Below, one piece after another: positions 40,866 through 49,608 of a stretch of 64,000 nucleotides of DNA. The notes beneath the pieces were generated by a model. That model searched no databases, had not been told where the DNA came from, and saw nothing but the letters and a program-made list of their open reading frames with translations. The DNA comes from Cellulomonas sp. Leaf395 (GTDB taxonomy: Bacteria > Actinomycetota > Actinomycetes > Actinomycetales > Cellulomonadaceae): the NCBI RefSeq assembly GCF_001424125.1, contig NZ_LMQI01000003.1:345-64344 (forward strand), written 5' to 3'. The position numbers and the translations under genes were made by a program. The first letter of the stretch is position 1. The number at the start of each line of letters is the position of its first letter.

Positions 40866-41390
40866 ATGAGCTGGTTCGCGCGCCTGCTGGGGAGGCGCCA
40901 GGAGCCCGAGACTCCCGAGGTGGCCCCGGCGCCGACGACGGCCGACATCGTGGCGTCCGCGCACCAGGTCGAGCAGCAGATCGCGGGCAAGGTCCCCGCC
41001 GCGGTGACCGCGCGCGTGCTGCGGATCACCCGGACCGTCGACGACATGGCGCCGCGGCTGGACCGGCTCGGTGCCGGCAGCCAGCAGGCGCACACGGTCG
41101 TCGCGACCGCCACGTCCTACCTGCCCGAGGCCGTGGGCGGGTACCTGCGGCTGCCGCGTGACTTCGCCGACCGCCGTGTGGTGTCGAAGGGCAAGACGTC
41201 GTTGATGGTGCTGTGCGACCAGCTCGACCTGCTCGGGGTCACGCTGGACAAGATCTCCGACGCCGTCTCCCGCGAGGACGCCAACGCCCTGGTGGCGCAC
41301 GGCGCGTTCCTGGCGGAGAAGTTCGGCGGCTCGTCCCTCGCGCTGGCCCCCGAGGCCGGCCTCGACACCCCGCAGGTGGAGCACCCGTGA
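40866..41390 (+). CDS. XpaC-like helical protein, TelA partner
   Basis: A 174-residue soluble protein without signal peptide, mainly helical. DIVASAHQVEQQIAGKVPAA and RVLRITRTVDDMAPRLDRLG are long helices; YLPEAVGGYLRLPRDFADRR and TSLMVLCDQLDLLGVTLDKI, followed by SREDANALVAHGAFLAEKFG, resemble the XpaC (5-bromo-4-chloroindolyl phosphate hydrolysis) family. In Bacillus, xpaC lies next to a telA homologue, matching the order here. The family name reflects a screening phenotype, not a known activity. Its stop overlaps the GTG of the AAA ATPase gene by 4 bases. Confidence 0.65.
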   Translation: MSWFARLLGRRQEPETPEVAPAPTTADIVASAHQVEQQIAGKVPAAVTARVLRITRTVDDMAPRLDRLGAGSQQAHTVVATATSYLPEAVGGYLRLPRDFADRRVVSKGKTSLMVLCDQLDLLGVTLDKISDAVSREDANALVAHGAFLAEKFGGSSLALAPEAGLDTPQVEHP

Positions 41391-42883
41391 CGCTGACGGC
41401 AGCACTCGACGCGCTCGCGACCGTGGGCTCTTCCGCGGGGCTGGAGGACGCCGCCGTTCGCGACGAGGGCGCACGCCTCGCGGCTGCCGTCGCCGAGTCG
41501 GTCCCCGGTGCCGCCGCCGGCTGGCTCGACGCCGTGGGAGCGCACGGTGCGACCTTCGGGGCGTTCTTCGCGGCGGCGTCCAGCGCGCGACGGTGGCGCT
41601 CGGCGCCCACGGACCTGCTGACCGGGCTCGTCGGCACCCCGCACGCTGAGCCGTACGCGGCCGCGCTCGCGGACGTCGTGTCCGCAGCCTGCGACCTCGG
41701 ACCGGCTCCGATCGAGGTGATCGCGCGCGCCTCCGCCACTGCAGCCGTGCAGCGCGCCGCGGTCCACGGAACGGTCGCGACACCCGCGGAGCCGCCGTCG
41801 GCGTTCGACCTGCCGCGCGTCGACCCGTCGGTGTTCGACCTGTCCGCGCTCGCCCTGCCGCCGCTGCCGGACACCGCCGACCCGGGCCTGGTGCCCGTCC
41901 ACGGCACCGCGAAGCCCGCGGCCGGCACGACGGTCGTCCCCGAGGAGAAGCCCGCCAAGACTCTGGACGAGCTGCTCGCCGAGCTCGACGCGCTCGTCGG
42001 GCTGAACCGCGTGAAGGCCGAGATCCGGCAGCAGACGCAGCTCCTGCGCATCGAGCGACTGCGCACTGAGGCGGGCCTGACCGCCCCGACACTGACCCGA
42101 CACCTGGTGTTCCTGGGCAACCCGGGGACCGGGAAGACGACCGTCGCGCGCCTCGTGGCCGGGATCTACCGGGCCCTCGGGCTGCTGTCCAAGGGGCACC
42201 TGGTCGAGGTCGACCGCTCCGAGCTGGTCGCCGGGTACCTGGGGCAGACCGCCGTCAAGACGTCCGAGGTCGTCGCGACAGCCCTGGGCGGTGTCCTGTT
42301 CGTCGACGAGGCGTACGGCCTGGCCGAGGACCAGTACGGCGCCGAGGCGGTGAACACGCTGGTCAAGGACATGGAGGACCACCGCGACGACCTCGTGGTG
42401 ATCGTCGCCGGGTACCCCGGGCCGATGGCGACCTTCCTGGCGACCAACCCCGGGCTGGAGAGCCGCTTCTCCACGACGGTCGAGTTCGACGACTACACGG
42501 ACACCGAGCTGCGCGAGATCTTCGCCCGGTCCGCGGCCAAGGCCGACTTCGAGCCGACCCCCGAGTGCCTGGCGCGGTTCGAGGAGCTGGCCTCGCTCCA
42601 GATCCGCGACGAGGGGTTCGGGAACGGCCGCTACGCCCGGAACGTGCTCGACCAGGCGATCACCCGGCACGCCTGGCGCCTGCGGGACGTTGAGCAACCG
42701 ACGGTGGACCAGCTGCGGCTGATCCTCCCGGAGGACCTGGTCCCGATGGCCGACGAGCCCGCGAGGGCGGACGAGCCGGAAAGGGTTGACGAGCCCGAGA
42801 GGGTTGACGAGCCCGAGAAGGTTGACGAGCCCGAGGCGGCCGACGAGCACGACGTGCCAGACCACATCGAGGAGCCCGCGTGA
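41387..42883 (+). CDS. AAA+ ATPase of the CbbX/SpoVK type
   Basis: A 498-residue protein. Residues 1-190 are an Ala-rich helical region with no recognised domain. The AAA+ module (about 200-440) starts LDELLAELDALVGLNRVKAE, then Walker A GNPGTGKTT, pore-region YLGQTAVKT, Walker B GGVLFVDEAYGLA, and the arginine-finger region GLESRFSTTVEFDDYTDTEL. The lid ends NGRYARNVLDQAITRHAWRL. CbbX/SpoVK-type ATPases remodel protein complexes by threading. The C-terminus is a run of 18-bp repeats coding a DEPERV-type acidic tail. It starts at GTG 41387 (GTGA overlap) and ends in another GTGA overlap, so it is tightly coupled to XpaC-like and GlnX proteins. Confidence 0.9.
   Translation: MTLTAALDALATVGSSAGLEDAAVRDEGARLAAAVAESVPGAAAGWLDAVGAHGATFGAFFAAASSARRWRSAPTDLLTGLVGTPHAEPYAAALADVVSAACDLGPAPIEVIARASATAAVQRAAVHGTVATPAEPPSAFDLPRVDPSVFDLSALALPPLPDTADPGLVPVHGTAKPAAGTTVVPEEKPAKTLDELLAELDALVGLNRVKAEIRQQTQLLRIERLRTEAGLTAPTLTRHLVFLGNPGTGKTTVARLVAGIYRALGLLSKGHLVEVDRSELVAGYLGQTAVKTSEVVATALGGVLFVDEAYGLAEDQYGAEAVNTLVKDMEDHRDDLVVIVAGYPGPMATFLATNPGLESRFSTTVEFDDYTDTELREIFARSAAKADFEPTPECLARFEELASLQIRDEGFGNGRYARNVLDQAITRHAWRLRDVEQPTVDQLRLILPEDLVPMADEPARADEPERVDEPERVDEPEKVDEPEAADEHDVPDHIEEPA
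42752..42841 (+). repeat. Five tandem 18-bp repeats encoding an acidic tail
   Basis: Five in-frame units of the type GACGAGCCCGAGAGGGTT encode DEPARA, DEPERV, DEPERV, DEPEKV and DEPEAA. Units 2-4 differ by one to three bases, so copy number may vary between strains. Confidence 0.9.
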
Positions 42884-44175
42884 CGCAGACCATCGCCCCG
42901 CCGACGGCATCCCAGGCCCCTGTGACCGTGGTGCACCCGGCGAACCCGGTGCACCGGACCGGGCTGCGTGGAGCGCTGAGCCGCACCCCGGGACGCCTGC
43001 GCGTCGCGGGGGTCGTGTCCGTCATCGCCGCTGCCGCCGTGGGGGTGATCGGCTGGACCACCGGCCTGGCGCAGTCGCAGGCGCTGTCCGACGCCGACGC
43101 GGACACCCGGCAGCTGGTCGGCATCCAGGACGTCCGCAACGACCTGGTCGTCGCCGACGCGACCGCGACCAACGCGTTCCTGGTGGGCGGTCTGGAGCCG
43201 CCCCAGCAGCGTGCCCGGTACGACGAGGCCGTGGCGTCGGCCGCGAACGGGCTCGCGCAGCTGGCGGGGTCCAACGCCGCCGACGCGGAGCTCCTGGGCG
43301 AGGCGACCGCCGGCCTGACCACCTACACCGGTCTGGTCGAGCAGGCCCGCGCCAACAACCGGCAGGGCTTCCCGGTCGGTGCCGCGTACCTCGACCAGGC
43401 GTCGGCAGTCCTGCGCACCGACGTGCTCCCGCAGCTCGACGAGCTGGTGCAGACCAACAGCGACCGCGTCGACGCGTCGTTCGACTCCGTCGGCTCGGTG
43501 CCGTGGCTGCTCACGCTCGGCATCCTCGCGCTCGCGGCTCTCGTCGTCGTGCAGGTGTGGCTGGCCAAGCGCACGCACCGTCGGCTGAACGCGGGGCTGT
43601 TCTGGGCCACGGTGCTGGCGCTCGCGGCGAGCATCCTCGGTGCTGTCGTCCTCGGGTCGGCCGCGGCGAAGGCCGGTGACGCGCGCAACGGCCCCTACGA
43701 CGCGACCGTCTCCGTGTCCCAGGCGTACTCGCTGGCCAACGACGCGAAGTCCCAAGAGTCGTTCACGCTCATCAAGCGCGGCTCCGGGGCGGCCTACGAG
43801 GAGCAGTTCGTCCTCAACACCGACGAGGCCAGCGAGCTCCTGGCCCGTCCCACGGTCGATCCGGCCCTGTCACCCCTGCTCGACGACTGGGTCGCGTCGC
43901 ACCAGGAGATCCGCGCGCTCGACGACGCCGGGAAGTGGGACGAGGCGGTCGCCCTGGCGATCAGCGAGGAACCGGGGGCTCCGAACGACGTGTTCGAGAC
44001 CTTCTCGACGGCGGCGTCCAGCAGCCTGGAGGCCAGCGCCGCCCAGACGCACGACGCGTTGGCCGGCTCGGGCGGCTCGTCCGTCCTGATCGGCTGGCTG
44101 ATGCTCGTCGTCGGCCTGCTGGCAGCGGTGCTGTCCTGGCGCGGCATCTCGAAGCGAGTGGAGGAGTACCGGTGA
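42880..44175 (+). CDS. glnX: GlnX-like four-helix membrane protein
   Basis: A 431-residue membrane protein. TM1 is near residues 42-60, followed by an extracytoplasmic helical domain (about 65-205, with LVVADATATNAFLVGGLEPP). TM2 and TM3 are near 208-228 and 238-262, a second extracytoplasmic helical domain spans about 265-400, and TM4 is near 402-422 (SVLIGWLMLVVGLLAAVLSW). Its size, topology and position directly before glnH and close to pknG match GlnX, which in mycobacteria and corynebacteria passes the GlnH amino-acid signal to the kinase PknG. The two outer domains resemble four-helix-bundle sensor modules. The GTG start and stop each overlap a neighbour by 4 bases. Confidence 0.75.
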   Translation: MTQTIAPPTASQAPVTVVHPANPVHRTGLRGALSRTPGRLRVAGVVSVIAAAAVGVIGWTTGLAQSQALSDADADTRQLVGIQDVRNDLVVADATATNAFLVGGLEPPQQRARYDEAVASAANGLAQLAGSNAADAELLGEATAGLTTYTGLVEQARANNRQGFPVGAAYLDQASAVLRTDVLPQLDELVQTNSDRVDASFDSVGSVPWLLTLGILALAALVVVQVWLAKRTHRRLNAGLFWATVLALAASILGAVVLGSAAAKAGDARNGPYDATVSVSQAYSLANDAKSQESFTLIKRGSGAAYEEQFVLNTDEASELLARPTVDPALSPLLDDWVASHQEIRALDDAGKWDEAVALAISEEPGAPNDVFETFSTAASSSLEASAAQTHDALAGSGGSSVLIGWLMLVVGLLAAVLSWRGISKRVEEYR

Positions 44176-45131
44176 CCACGACACGTTCCACCACCGCCCT
44201 CGGGGTTGTCGTCGCCTCGTTCGCTCTGCTCGCGGGCTGTGCCGGCGCACCTGCCGCCGCGCCGGTGGCACAGCAGGAGCAGGCGGTCGCCTCGGTCGCG
44301 CTTCCCGCCGCGACGGTGTGCGACGACGCCAACGAGTCCACGACGTCCTACACCCCGGGCCCGGGCGGTGCGTCCGTCCAGGCCATCCGCGACCGCGGCG
44401 CGCTGCACGTGGGCGTCTCGGCCGACACCCTCCTGATGGGCTCGCGCAACCCGTTGACCGGGCAGATCGAGGGCTTCGACATCGACATGCTGAACGCCGT
44501 GTCGGCTGCGATCTTCGGCGATGCGAGGCCGCTGCAGTTCCGCGTGATCACGTCCGCCCAGCGGCTCGAGGTGCTGGAGAACCACGAGGTCGACCTGGTG
44601 GCCCGCACGTTCACCATGAACTGCGAGCGCTGGGAGACCATCGCGTTCTCCGCGGAGTACCTGACCGCGGGCCAGAAGGTGCTGGTCACGCGGGACTCCG
44701 ACGCGCAGAGCATCGAGGCGCTCGAAGCCCTCGGCGACCAGCGCGTCTGCGCCCCGGAGGGCACGACGACCCTGGAGCGGCTCCAGGAGACGTACCCCGG
44801 GGTCGAGGCCGTCCCCGCCCCGACGCACACCGGCTGCCTGGTGCTCTTCCAGCAGGGCAAGGTCCAGGCCATCACGGGCGACGACACGATCCTGGCCGGC
44901 TTCGTCGCGCAGGACCCGTATGCGAAGGTCGTCGGTGAGGCGTTCAGCGCCGAGCCGTACGGCATCGGGGTCGCCGCGGACCAGGTGGACCTCGTGCAGT
45001 TTGTGAACGGTGTGCTCGACCAGGCGAAGGCGGACGGCACCTGGGCCGCGTCGTACGACCGCTGGCTGGGCGCGCTCGGTCCCGCCCCCGCGCCGCCGGT
45101 CTCGGTGTACGGCCGGGTCGACAGCCCGTGA
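44172..45131 (+). CDS. glnH: GlnH-like substrate-binding lipoprotein
   Basis: A 319-residue exported solute-binding protein. The lipoprotein signal is VVVASFALLAGCAG, with the lipobox LAGC giving a lipidated Cys. The periplasmic-binding fold begins IRDRGALHVGVSADTLLMGS, then GQIEGFDIDMLNAVSAAIFG, the family 3 (amino-acid) signature, and later EVDLVARTFTMNCERWETIA. Two cysteine pairs (MNCERW, RVCAPEG, HTGCLVLF) may form disulfides. No ABC permease or ATPase gene is present, so it most likely senses aspartate/glutamate-like ligands for GlnX rather than importing them. Starts at GTG 44172 with GTGA overlap. Confidence 0.85.
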   Translation: MTTTRSTTALGVVVASFALLAGCAGAPAAAPVAQQEQAVASVALPAATVCDDANESTTSYTPGPGGASVQAIRDRGALHVGVSADTLLMGSRNPLTGQIEGFDIDMLNAVSAAIFGDARPLQFRVITSAQRLEVLENHEVDLVARTFTMNCERWETIAFSAEYLTAGQKVLVTRDSDAQSIEALEALGDQRVCAPEGTTTLERLQETYPGVEAVPAPTHTGCLVLFQQGKVQAITGDDTILAGFVAQDPYAKVVGEAFSAEPYGIGVAADQVDLVQFVNGVLDQAKADGTWAASYDRWLGALGPAPAPPVSVYGRVDSP

Positions 45132-46237
45132 GCGGACCTGACGCGCCCGAGGCGCCCGGCAGGCTCGGGGAGCCCATCCCCGCGCCCCAGCTGCTCCGGT
45201 ACCTCAGCGGGCTCGAGGCGTGGCTGGCGCACCGCCGCGCCGAGCTCGACCGGTTGGACCAGGCCGCGCAGGCCTCGCCGGCGTCGGAGAGCTACACGGA
45301 TGACGTGCTGCTCGCGCTCACGATGTGGCAGGCCATCCGCACGCGGACCGACGAGCTGGTCGAGGTGTGGGACTCGGGCCGGGCTGACGCGGTGGACCGG
45401 GAGAAGATGTCCCAGCTGGTCTGGGGCCGGCTGGACTCCGGTCTCGGCGCAGCGCTGGTCTCCCTGGTCGAGGCCGTGACGCTGTGCGACGCGATGATCT
45501 CCCAGGTCCGGGCACGCCTCTCGTTCGACCCGGACACCGCGGACCAGGCAGCGCGGTTGCGTGGTCTGCGGGCCGGTCTCGTGCGTGCCGAGGACCTCGC
45601 GGGCGTCGACACGGCTGCGCGCGACCTCGTCGCGGGCCTGCGGTCGCGTGAGCTGAGGCTGGTGACGCAGGCGGCACGTGGCGCGGACATCTCCGGCCCG
45701 CTCGCCGAGCTGGAAGCTCGCGCGGCGCTCGCGGAGCGCGACCTCATCGTGCAGGTGTCCCAGCGGCGCACGCTGGAGAAGGGTCGCGCCGACGCACGTG
45801 CCGCGATGGCCGCGCTGGAGCAGCGGGAGCCGACGCTGCACCAGCTGGCGGACCGGTGCCGTCGGGAGATCGCGCACCCGCCCAGGCTCGCCGTGCCGGA
45901 CGTGTCCCGGCTGGGTGCGGTGCCGGAGACGCGCACCGAGCTCGACGCGTTCGTGGACCGGCTCGCGGCCGTCGGCCGGGCGTTCGACGCCGTCGCCGAC
46001 GCGTACAGCGCCCCGCTGCGCGAACGGGCGGAGCTGCGGTACCGGCTCGAGGGCGCGCGCGCCGCGGCCGACGCGAACGGCCGCAGCGCCTCCCCGACGG
46101 TCCGCTCCGGGTATGACGAGGCACGTGAGGTCGTCTCCCGGACACCCTGTGAGATCACCCTGACCCGCTTCCTCGTGGAGCAGTACGAGTACCTCACCCG
46201 AGACCTGCCCACGGTGGGTCAGGAGGGACGACGATGA
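45128..46237 (+). CDS. Coiled-coil protein between glnH and pknG, unknown
   Basis: A 369-residue cytoplasmic protein, nearly all helical, with strong coiled-coil character: YLSGLEAWLAHRRAELDRLD, GPLAELEARAALAERDLIVQ, VSQRRTLEKGRADARAAMAA and LRERAELRYRLEGARAAADA. No transmembrane segment or catalytic motif is seen and no family is recognised. Its conserved position between glnH and pknG, with GTGA and ATGA overlaps on both sides, suggests a scaffold that links the GlnX membrane complex to PknG. In mycobacteria glnH directly precedes pknG, so this gene is an insertion relative to that layout. Confidence 0.7.
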   Translation: MSGPDAPEAPGRLGEPIPAPQLLRYLSGLEAWLAHRRAELDRLDQAAQASPASESYTDDVLLALTMWQAIRTRTDELVEVWDSGRADAVDREKMSQLVWGRLDSGLGAALVSLVEAVTLCDAMISQVRARLSFDPDTADQAARLRGLRAGLVRAEDLAGVDTAARDLVAGLRSRELRLVTQAARGADISGPLAELEARAALAERDLIVQVSQRRTLEKGRADARAAMAALEQREPTLHQLADRCRREIAHPPRLAVPDVSRLGAVPETRTELDAFVDRLAAVGRAFDAVADAYSAPLRERAELRYRLEGARAAADANGRSASPTVRSGYDEAREVVSRTPCEITLTRFLVEQYEYLTRDLPTVGQEGRR

Positions 46238-48525
46238 TCGCCTGCACCGAACCGGGTTGCACCGGCACCTACGAGGACGGCTACTGCAACGTCTGCGGGT
46301 CTCCGCAGGCCGCGACAGCAGCGGGCGCTCCCGCGTCCGCGACGTCGCTGCTCGGCACGGGGGTCGCCCAGGCGAGCCCCGACCGCTCCGCGGCGGCCGC
46401 CGACCCCGACGCCGAGCGGTCCACCCGCACCGGCCGCACCAGCTCGAGCCGGCTGGCGACGGCCGCGCTCGGGTCGGCCCGGACCGTGGCGATGGGCGCC
46501 TCGCGGCCCACGCGCCGCGTCGGCACGTCGTCGACCCGGCTGCGCGGCGCGCGGCTGGGCGCCGGGCTCACCACCGTGCCGACCGCCCCGGTCCAGGACC
46601 CGCTGCAGGCGGTGATGGCCGTCCCCGAGGTGCCCGAGCGCAAGCGCTTCTGCCCGGCGTGCGGTGCCGAGGTCGGCCGGTCGCGCGACGGGGTTCCCGG
46701 CCGGACGGCGGGCTTCTGCCCGAAGTGCGGCACCCACTTCGACTTCACGCCGTCGCTGAACCCGGGCGACCTGGTGGGCGGTCAGTACGAGGTCGTCGGC
46801 TGCCTCGCGCACGGTGGCCTGGGCTGGATCTACCTGGCGCGCGACCGCAACGTCTCGGGTCGCTGGGTGGTGCTCAAGGGCCTGCTCAACTCCGGGGACC
46901 CGGACGCGTACGCGGCGGCGATCTCGGAGCGGCAGTTCCTGGCCGAGGTCGAGCACCCGCTGATCGTCGAGATCTACAACTTCGCCATGCACGAGGGCGC
47001 CGGCTACACCGTCATGGAGTTCGTCGGCGGTCGCTCGCTCAAGCAGATCCTGCAGGACCGTCGGGACGAGGCCGGCGGCGTCAACACGCCGCTTCCGGTG
47101 GACCAGGCGCTCGCCTTCGTCCTCGAGATCCTGCCCGCGTTCGCGTACCTGCACGACGTCGGGCTGCTGTTCTGCGACTTCAAGCCGGACAACGTGATCC
47201 AGCAGGGCGACGCGGTCAAGCTCATCGACCTCGGCGGCGTGCGCCGGATCGACGACCTGGCCTCGGCGATCTTCGGCACGGTCGGCTACCAGGCGCCCGA
47301 GGTCCCGGAGGTCGGGCCGTCCGTGGCCTCGGACATCTACACGATCGGCCGCACCCTGGCCACGCTGGTGCTGGACTTCCGCGGCAACACGAGCACCTAC
47401 GTCGCGTCGCTGCCCGCCGTGTCGGACACCCCGGTCTTCCAGACGTACGACTCGTTCTACCGGCTGCTGGCCAAGGCGTGCGCCCTCGACCCGTCGGACC
47501 GGTTCGCCACGGTCGACGAGCTGCGCGCGCAGGTTCTCGGCGTGCTCCGCGAGGTCGTCGCCACCGACCGCGGCCCGGGCAGCCCGGCGCTGCACTCGGC
47601 CGCCTCCGTGCTGTTCGAGGCGCCGACCTCCGACGAGGCCGGCCACCCGCTGGCCTGGGACCAGCTGCCCGCGCTCAAGGTCGACGCGAGCGACCCGGCC
47701 GCGAGCTGGTTGGCGGGCGTCAACGTGAGCGACCCGCAGCAGCGCATCGCTGCCCTGGCGGACGCGCCGCAAGACACCGTCGAGGTCCGCCTGCGGCGGA
47801 CGACGGCCGCGATCGAGGCGGGCGCGCAGCAGCTCGTCGACGAGACGATCGCGAAGATCCTCGAGGACGATCCCTGGGAGTGGCGTGCCGCGTGGGTCGG
47901 CGGGCTCGCCCAGCTGAGCACCGGTGACCCGGTCGCGGCCCGCGCCTCGTTCAACGCGGTCTACGGGCAGGTGCCCGGGGAGCTGGCGCCGAAGCTCGCG
48001 CTGGCCACCGCGTGCGAGCTGAGCGGGGAGCCGGACATCGCGGAGTCGCTCTACGTCATCTGCGCCCGCTCGGACGCCAACTACACGGCGCCCGCGGCGT
48101 TCGGCCTGGCGCGCATCCGGCGGGCGCGCGGCGACCTGCGCGGTGCGCTCGCCGCGCTCGACCTGGTGACCGCCACGCGCAGCTCCTACGTCGACTCCCG
48201 GATGATGCGGGCGCACATCCTGGCGACGTCGAGCGGGGACCTGTCGGCGCTGTCCGACGCGCTGGCGAGCGTCCAGACCGTCTCGATCGAGCCGCGGGTA
48301 CGGGCCGCGCTGCGGGTCGACGTGCTCGGGTCGGCGCTCGCGACGGTGCTGAAGACGGGTCCGTCGAGCACCGTCCTCCTGGGCGGCGTGCCCGCCCGGG
48401 AGCCCGAGCTGCGGGACGCCCTCGAGGCGGCGCTGCGGGAGTCGGCGGTGCTGAACGACAGCCACGACGAACGGATCGCGCTGGTCGACCAGGCCAACGA
48501 GGTCCGTCGGTGGACCACGTGGTGA
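46234..48525 (+). CDS. pknG: PknG-like serine/threonine protein kinase with zinc ribbons and TPR
   Basis: A 763-residue soluble kinase. Residues 1-25 hold a zinc-ribbon-like set (CTEPGCTG, YCNVCGSP) and about 130-170 a second, rubredoxin-type set (FCPACGAEV, FCPKCGTHF), as in PknG. The kinase domain (about 175-430) has GGLGWIYLARDRN, catalytic K215 in VVLKG, D315 in FCDFKPDN replacing HRD, and D332 in LIDLGG replacing DFG; both variants are typical of PknG. The C-terminal half is TPR-like (ARASFNAVYGQVPGELAPKL). PknG controls 2-oxoglutarate metabolism by phosphorylating a GarA/OdhI FHA protein in relatives. Here it sits with its own phosphatase and an FHA protein; ATGA/GTGA junctions couple it on both sides. 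Confidence 0.92.
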   Translation: MIACTEPGCTGTYEDGYCNVCGSPQAATAAGAPASATSLLGTGVAQASPDRSAAAADPDAERSTRTGRTSSSRLATAALGSARTVAMGASRPTRRVGTSSTRLRGARLGAGLTTVPTAPVQDPLQAVMAVPEVPERKRFCPACGAEVGRSRDGVPGRTAGFCPKCGTHFDFTPSLNPGDLVGGQYEVVGCLAHGGLGWIYLARDRNVSGRWVVLKGLLNSGDPDAYAAAISERQFLAEVEHPLIVEIYNFAMHEGAGYTVMEFVGGRSLKQILQDRRDEAGGVNTPLPVDQALAFVLEILPAFAYLHDVGLLFCDFKPDNVIQQGDAVKLIDLGGVRRIDDLASAIFGTVGYQAPEVPEVGPSVASDIYTIGRTLATLVLDFRGNTSTYVASLPAVSDTPVFQTYDSFYRLLAKACALDPSDRFATVDELRAQVLGVLREVVATDRGPGSPALHSAASVLFEAPTSDEAGHPLAWDQLPALKVDASDPAASWLAGVNVSDPQQRIAALADAPQDTVEVRLRRTTAAIEAGAQQLVDETIAKILEDDPWEWRAAWVGGLAQLSTGDPVAARASFNAVYGQVPGELAPKLALATACELSGEPDIAESLYVICARSDANYTAPAAFGLARIRRARGDLRGALAALDLVTATRSSYVDSRMMRAHILATSSGDLSALSDALASVQTVSIEPRVRAALRVDVLGSALATVLKTGPSSTVLLGGVPAREPELRDALEAALRESAVLNDSHDERIALVDQANEVRRWTTW

Positions 48526-49595
48526 CCTGCGGCGCGTGCGCGACGATCGCCGAGGAGGACTCGAGGTTCTGCGAGCACTGCGGCACGCCGCTGGGCGCCC
48601 CCGCTCCCGCCGCTGCCGCTGCAACGGCGGTCGCGGTGGTCGTCCCGGACGAGCCCACGGCCGCCCCGGTGTGCCGGGCGTGCGGCGGGACGATCGCGGC
48701 GGACGGCTACTGCGAGAACTGCGGCGAGCCGGCCGTCGACGAGCGTGACCACTGGAGCGAGCTCCCGTCGGCGCTGGTGGGCGGGGTGTGCGACCGCGGG
48801 CGGCGCAAGACTCGCAACGAGGACGCGATGGCGCTGGGGCTGAGCGGTCCGACCGCCGTCCTCGTGGTCTGCGACGGGGTGTCGAACGTGCCGGACTCCG
48901 ACATCGCGAGCCTCACCGCGGCGCGCGCCGCGCGGGACGTCCTGGTCACGGGGTCGGCGGGCAGCACGGTCGGCGCATGGTCGGCGCTCCTGGTCACTGC
49001 CGCGGCTGCGGCCGACCAGGCCATCGCCGACGCCGTCGGGGACACGACGGACCGCGTCGAGCCGCCGTCGTGCACGTTCGTCGCCGCGGTCGTCGACGGC
49101 CCGACCGTCGTCGCGGGCTGGCTCGGGGACTCGCGGGTGTACTGGCTGCCGGACGAGGGGGTCGCCCACCAGGTCAGCGTCGACGACTCCGCGGCGAACG
49201 AGATGATCGCGCGCGGTGTGCCCCGGGCCAAGGCCGAGGCGTCGCGCGAGGGGCATGCCATCACCCGGTGGCTTGGCCCCGATGCCGAGACGGTGGTCCC
49301 CGGTACGGGCACCACCCGGACGCAGGGACCCGGCTGGGTGCTCGCCTGCTCGGACGGCCTGTGGAACTACTGCTCCGAGGCCACCGACGTCGCCGACCTG
49401 CTTCACCGCACCATCGCGCAGGTGGGAAACGCCCCGGACGTCATCGCCGCCGAGCTGGTCCGTTGGGCGAACGAGCAGGGTGGGCACGACAACATCACCG
49501 CGGCGCTGGCCCGCGTCGCAGCACCCGTCGATACTGTCCACACCGGGGACACCGGGCACGCCGTGCCGGTCGACCCGGCATCGTCCGCACGCTGA
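48522..49595 (+). CDS. PP2C-family protein phosphatase with two N-terminal zinc ribbons
   Basis: A 357-residue phosphatase. Residues 1-75 have two Cys4 sets, CGAC with FCEHCG and CRACGG with YCENCGEP. The PP2C domain follows: GGVCDRGRRKTRNEDAMALG, VLVVCDGVSN (metal-binding Asp), AGWLGDSRVYW, the SDGLWNY motif and GGHDNITAAL, so all metal ligands expected for an active Mn/Mg phosphatase are present. It would reverse PknG phosphorylation. The GTG at 48522 is chosen from three nearby in-frame GTG codons because it makes the GTGA overlap used elsewhere in this operon. Starts at 48510 or 48519 would add four residues or one. Confidence 0.9.
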   Translation: MTCGACATIAEEDSRFCEHCGTPLGAPAPAAAAATAVAVVVPDEPTAAPVCRACGGTIAADGYCENCGEPAVDERDHWSELPSALVGGVCDRGRRKTRNEDAMALGLSGPTAVLVVCDGVSNVPDSDIASLTAARAARDVLVTGSAGSTVGAWSALLVTAAAAADQAIADAVGDTTDRVEPPSCTFVAAVVDGPTVVAGWLGDSRVYWLPDEGVAHQVSVDDSAANEMIARGVPRAKAEASREGHAITRWLGPDAETVVPGTGTTRTQGPGWVLACSDGLWNYCSEATDVADLLHRTIAQVGNAPDVIAAELVRWANEQGGHDNITAALARVAAPVDTVHTGDTGHAVPVDPASSAR

Positions 49596-49608
49596 TCGAG
49601 GAGCCACA

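Noticed and set aside
42752..42841. Possible CRISPR-like repeat array
   Set aside because: The 18-bp units are contiguous, have no spacers, and are in-frame coding repeats inside the AAA gene.
46219..48624. Open frame of 801 codons on the minus strand opposite pknG
   Set aside because: Antisense to the kinase with its conserved motifs; no recognisable protein features.
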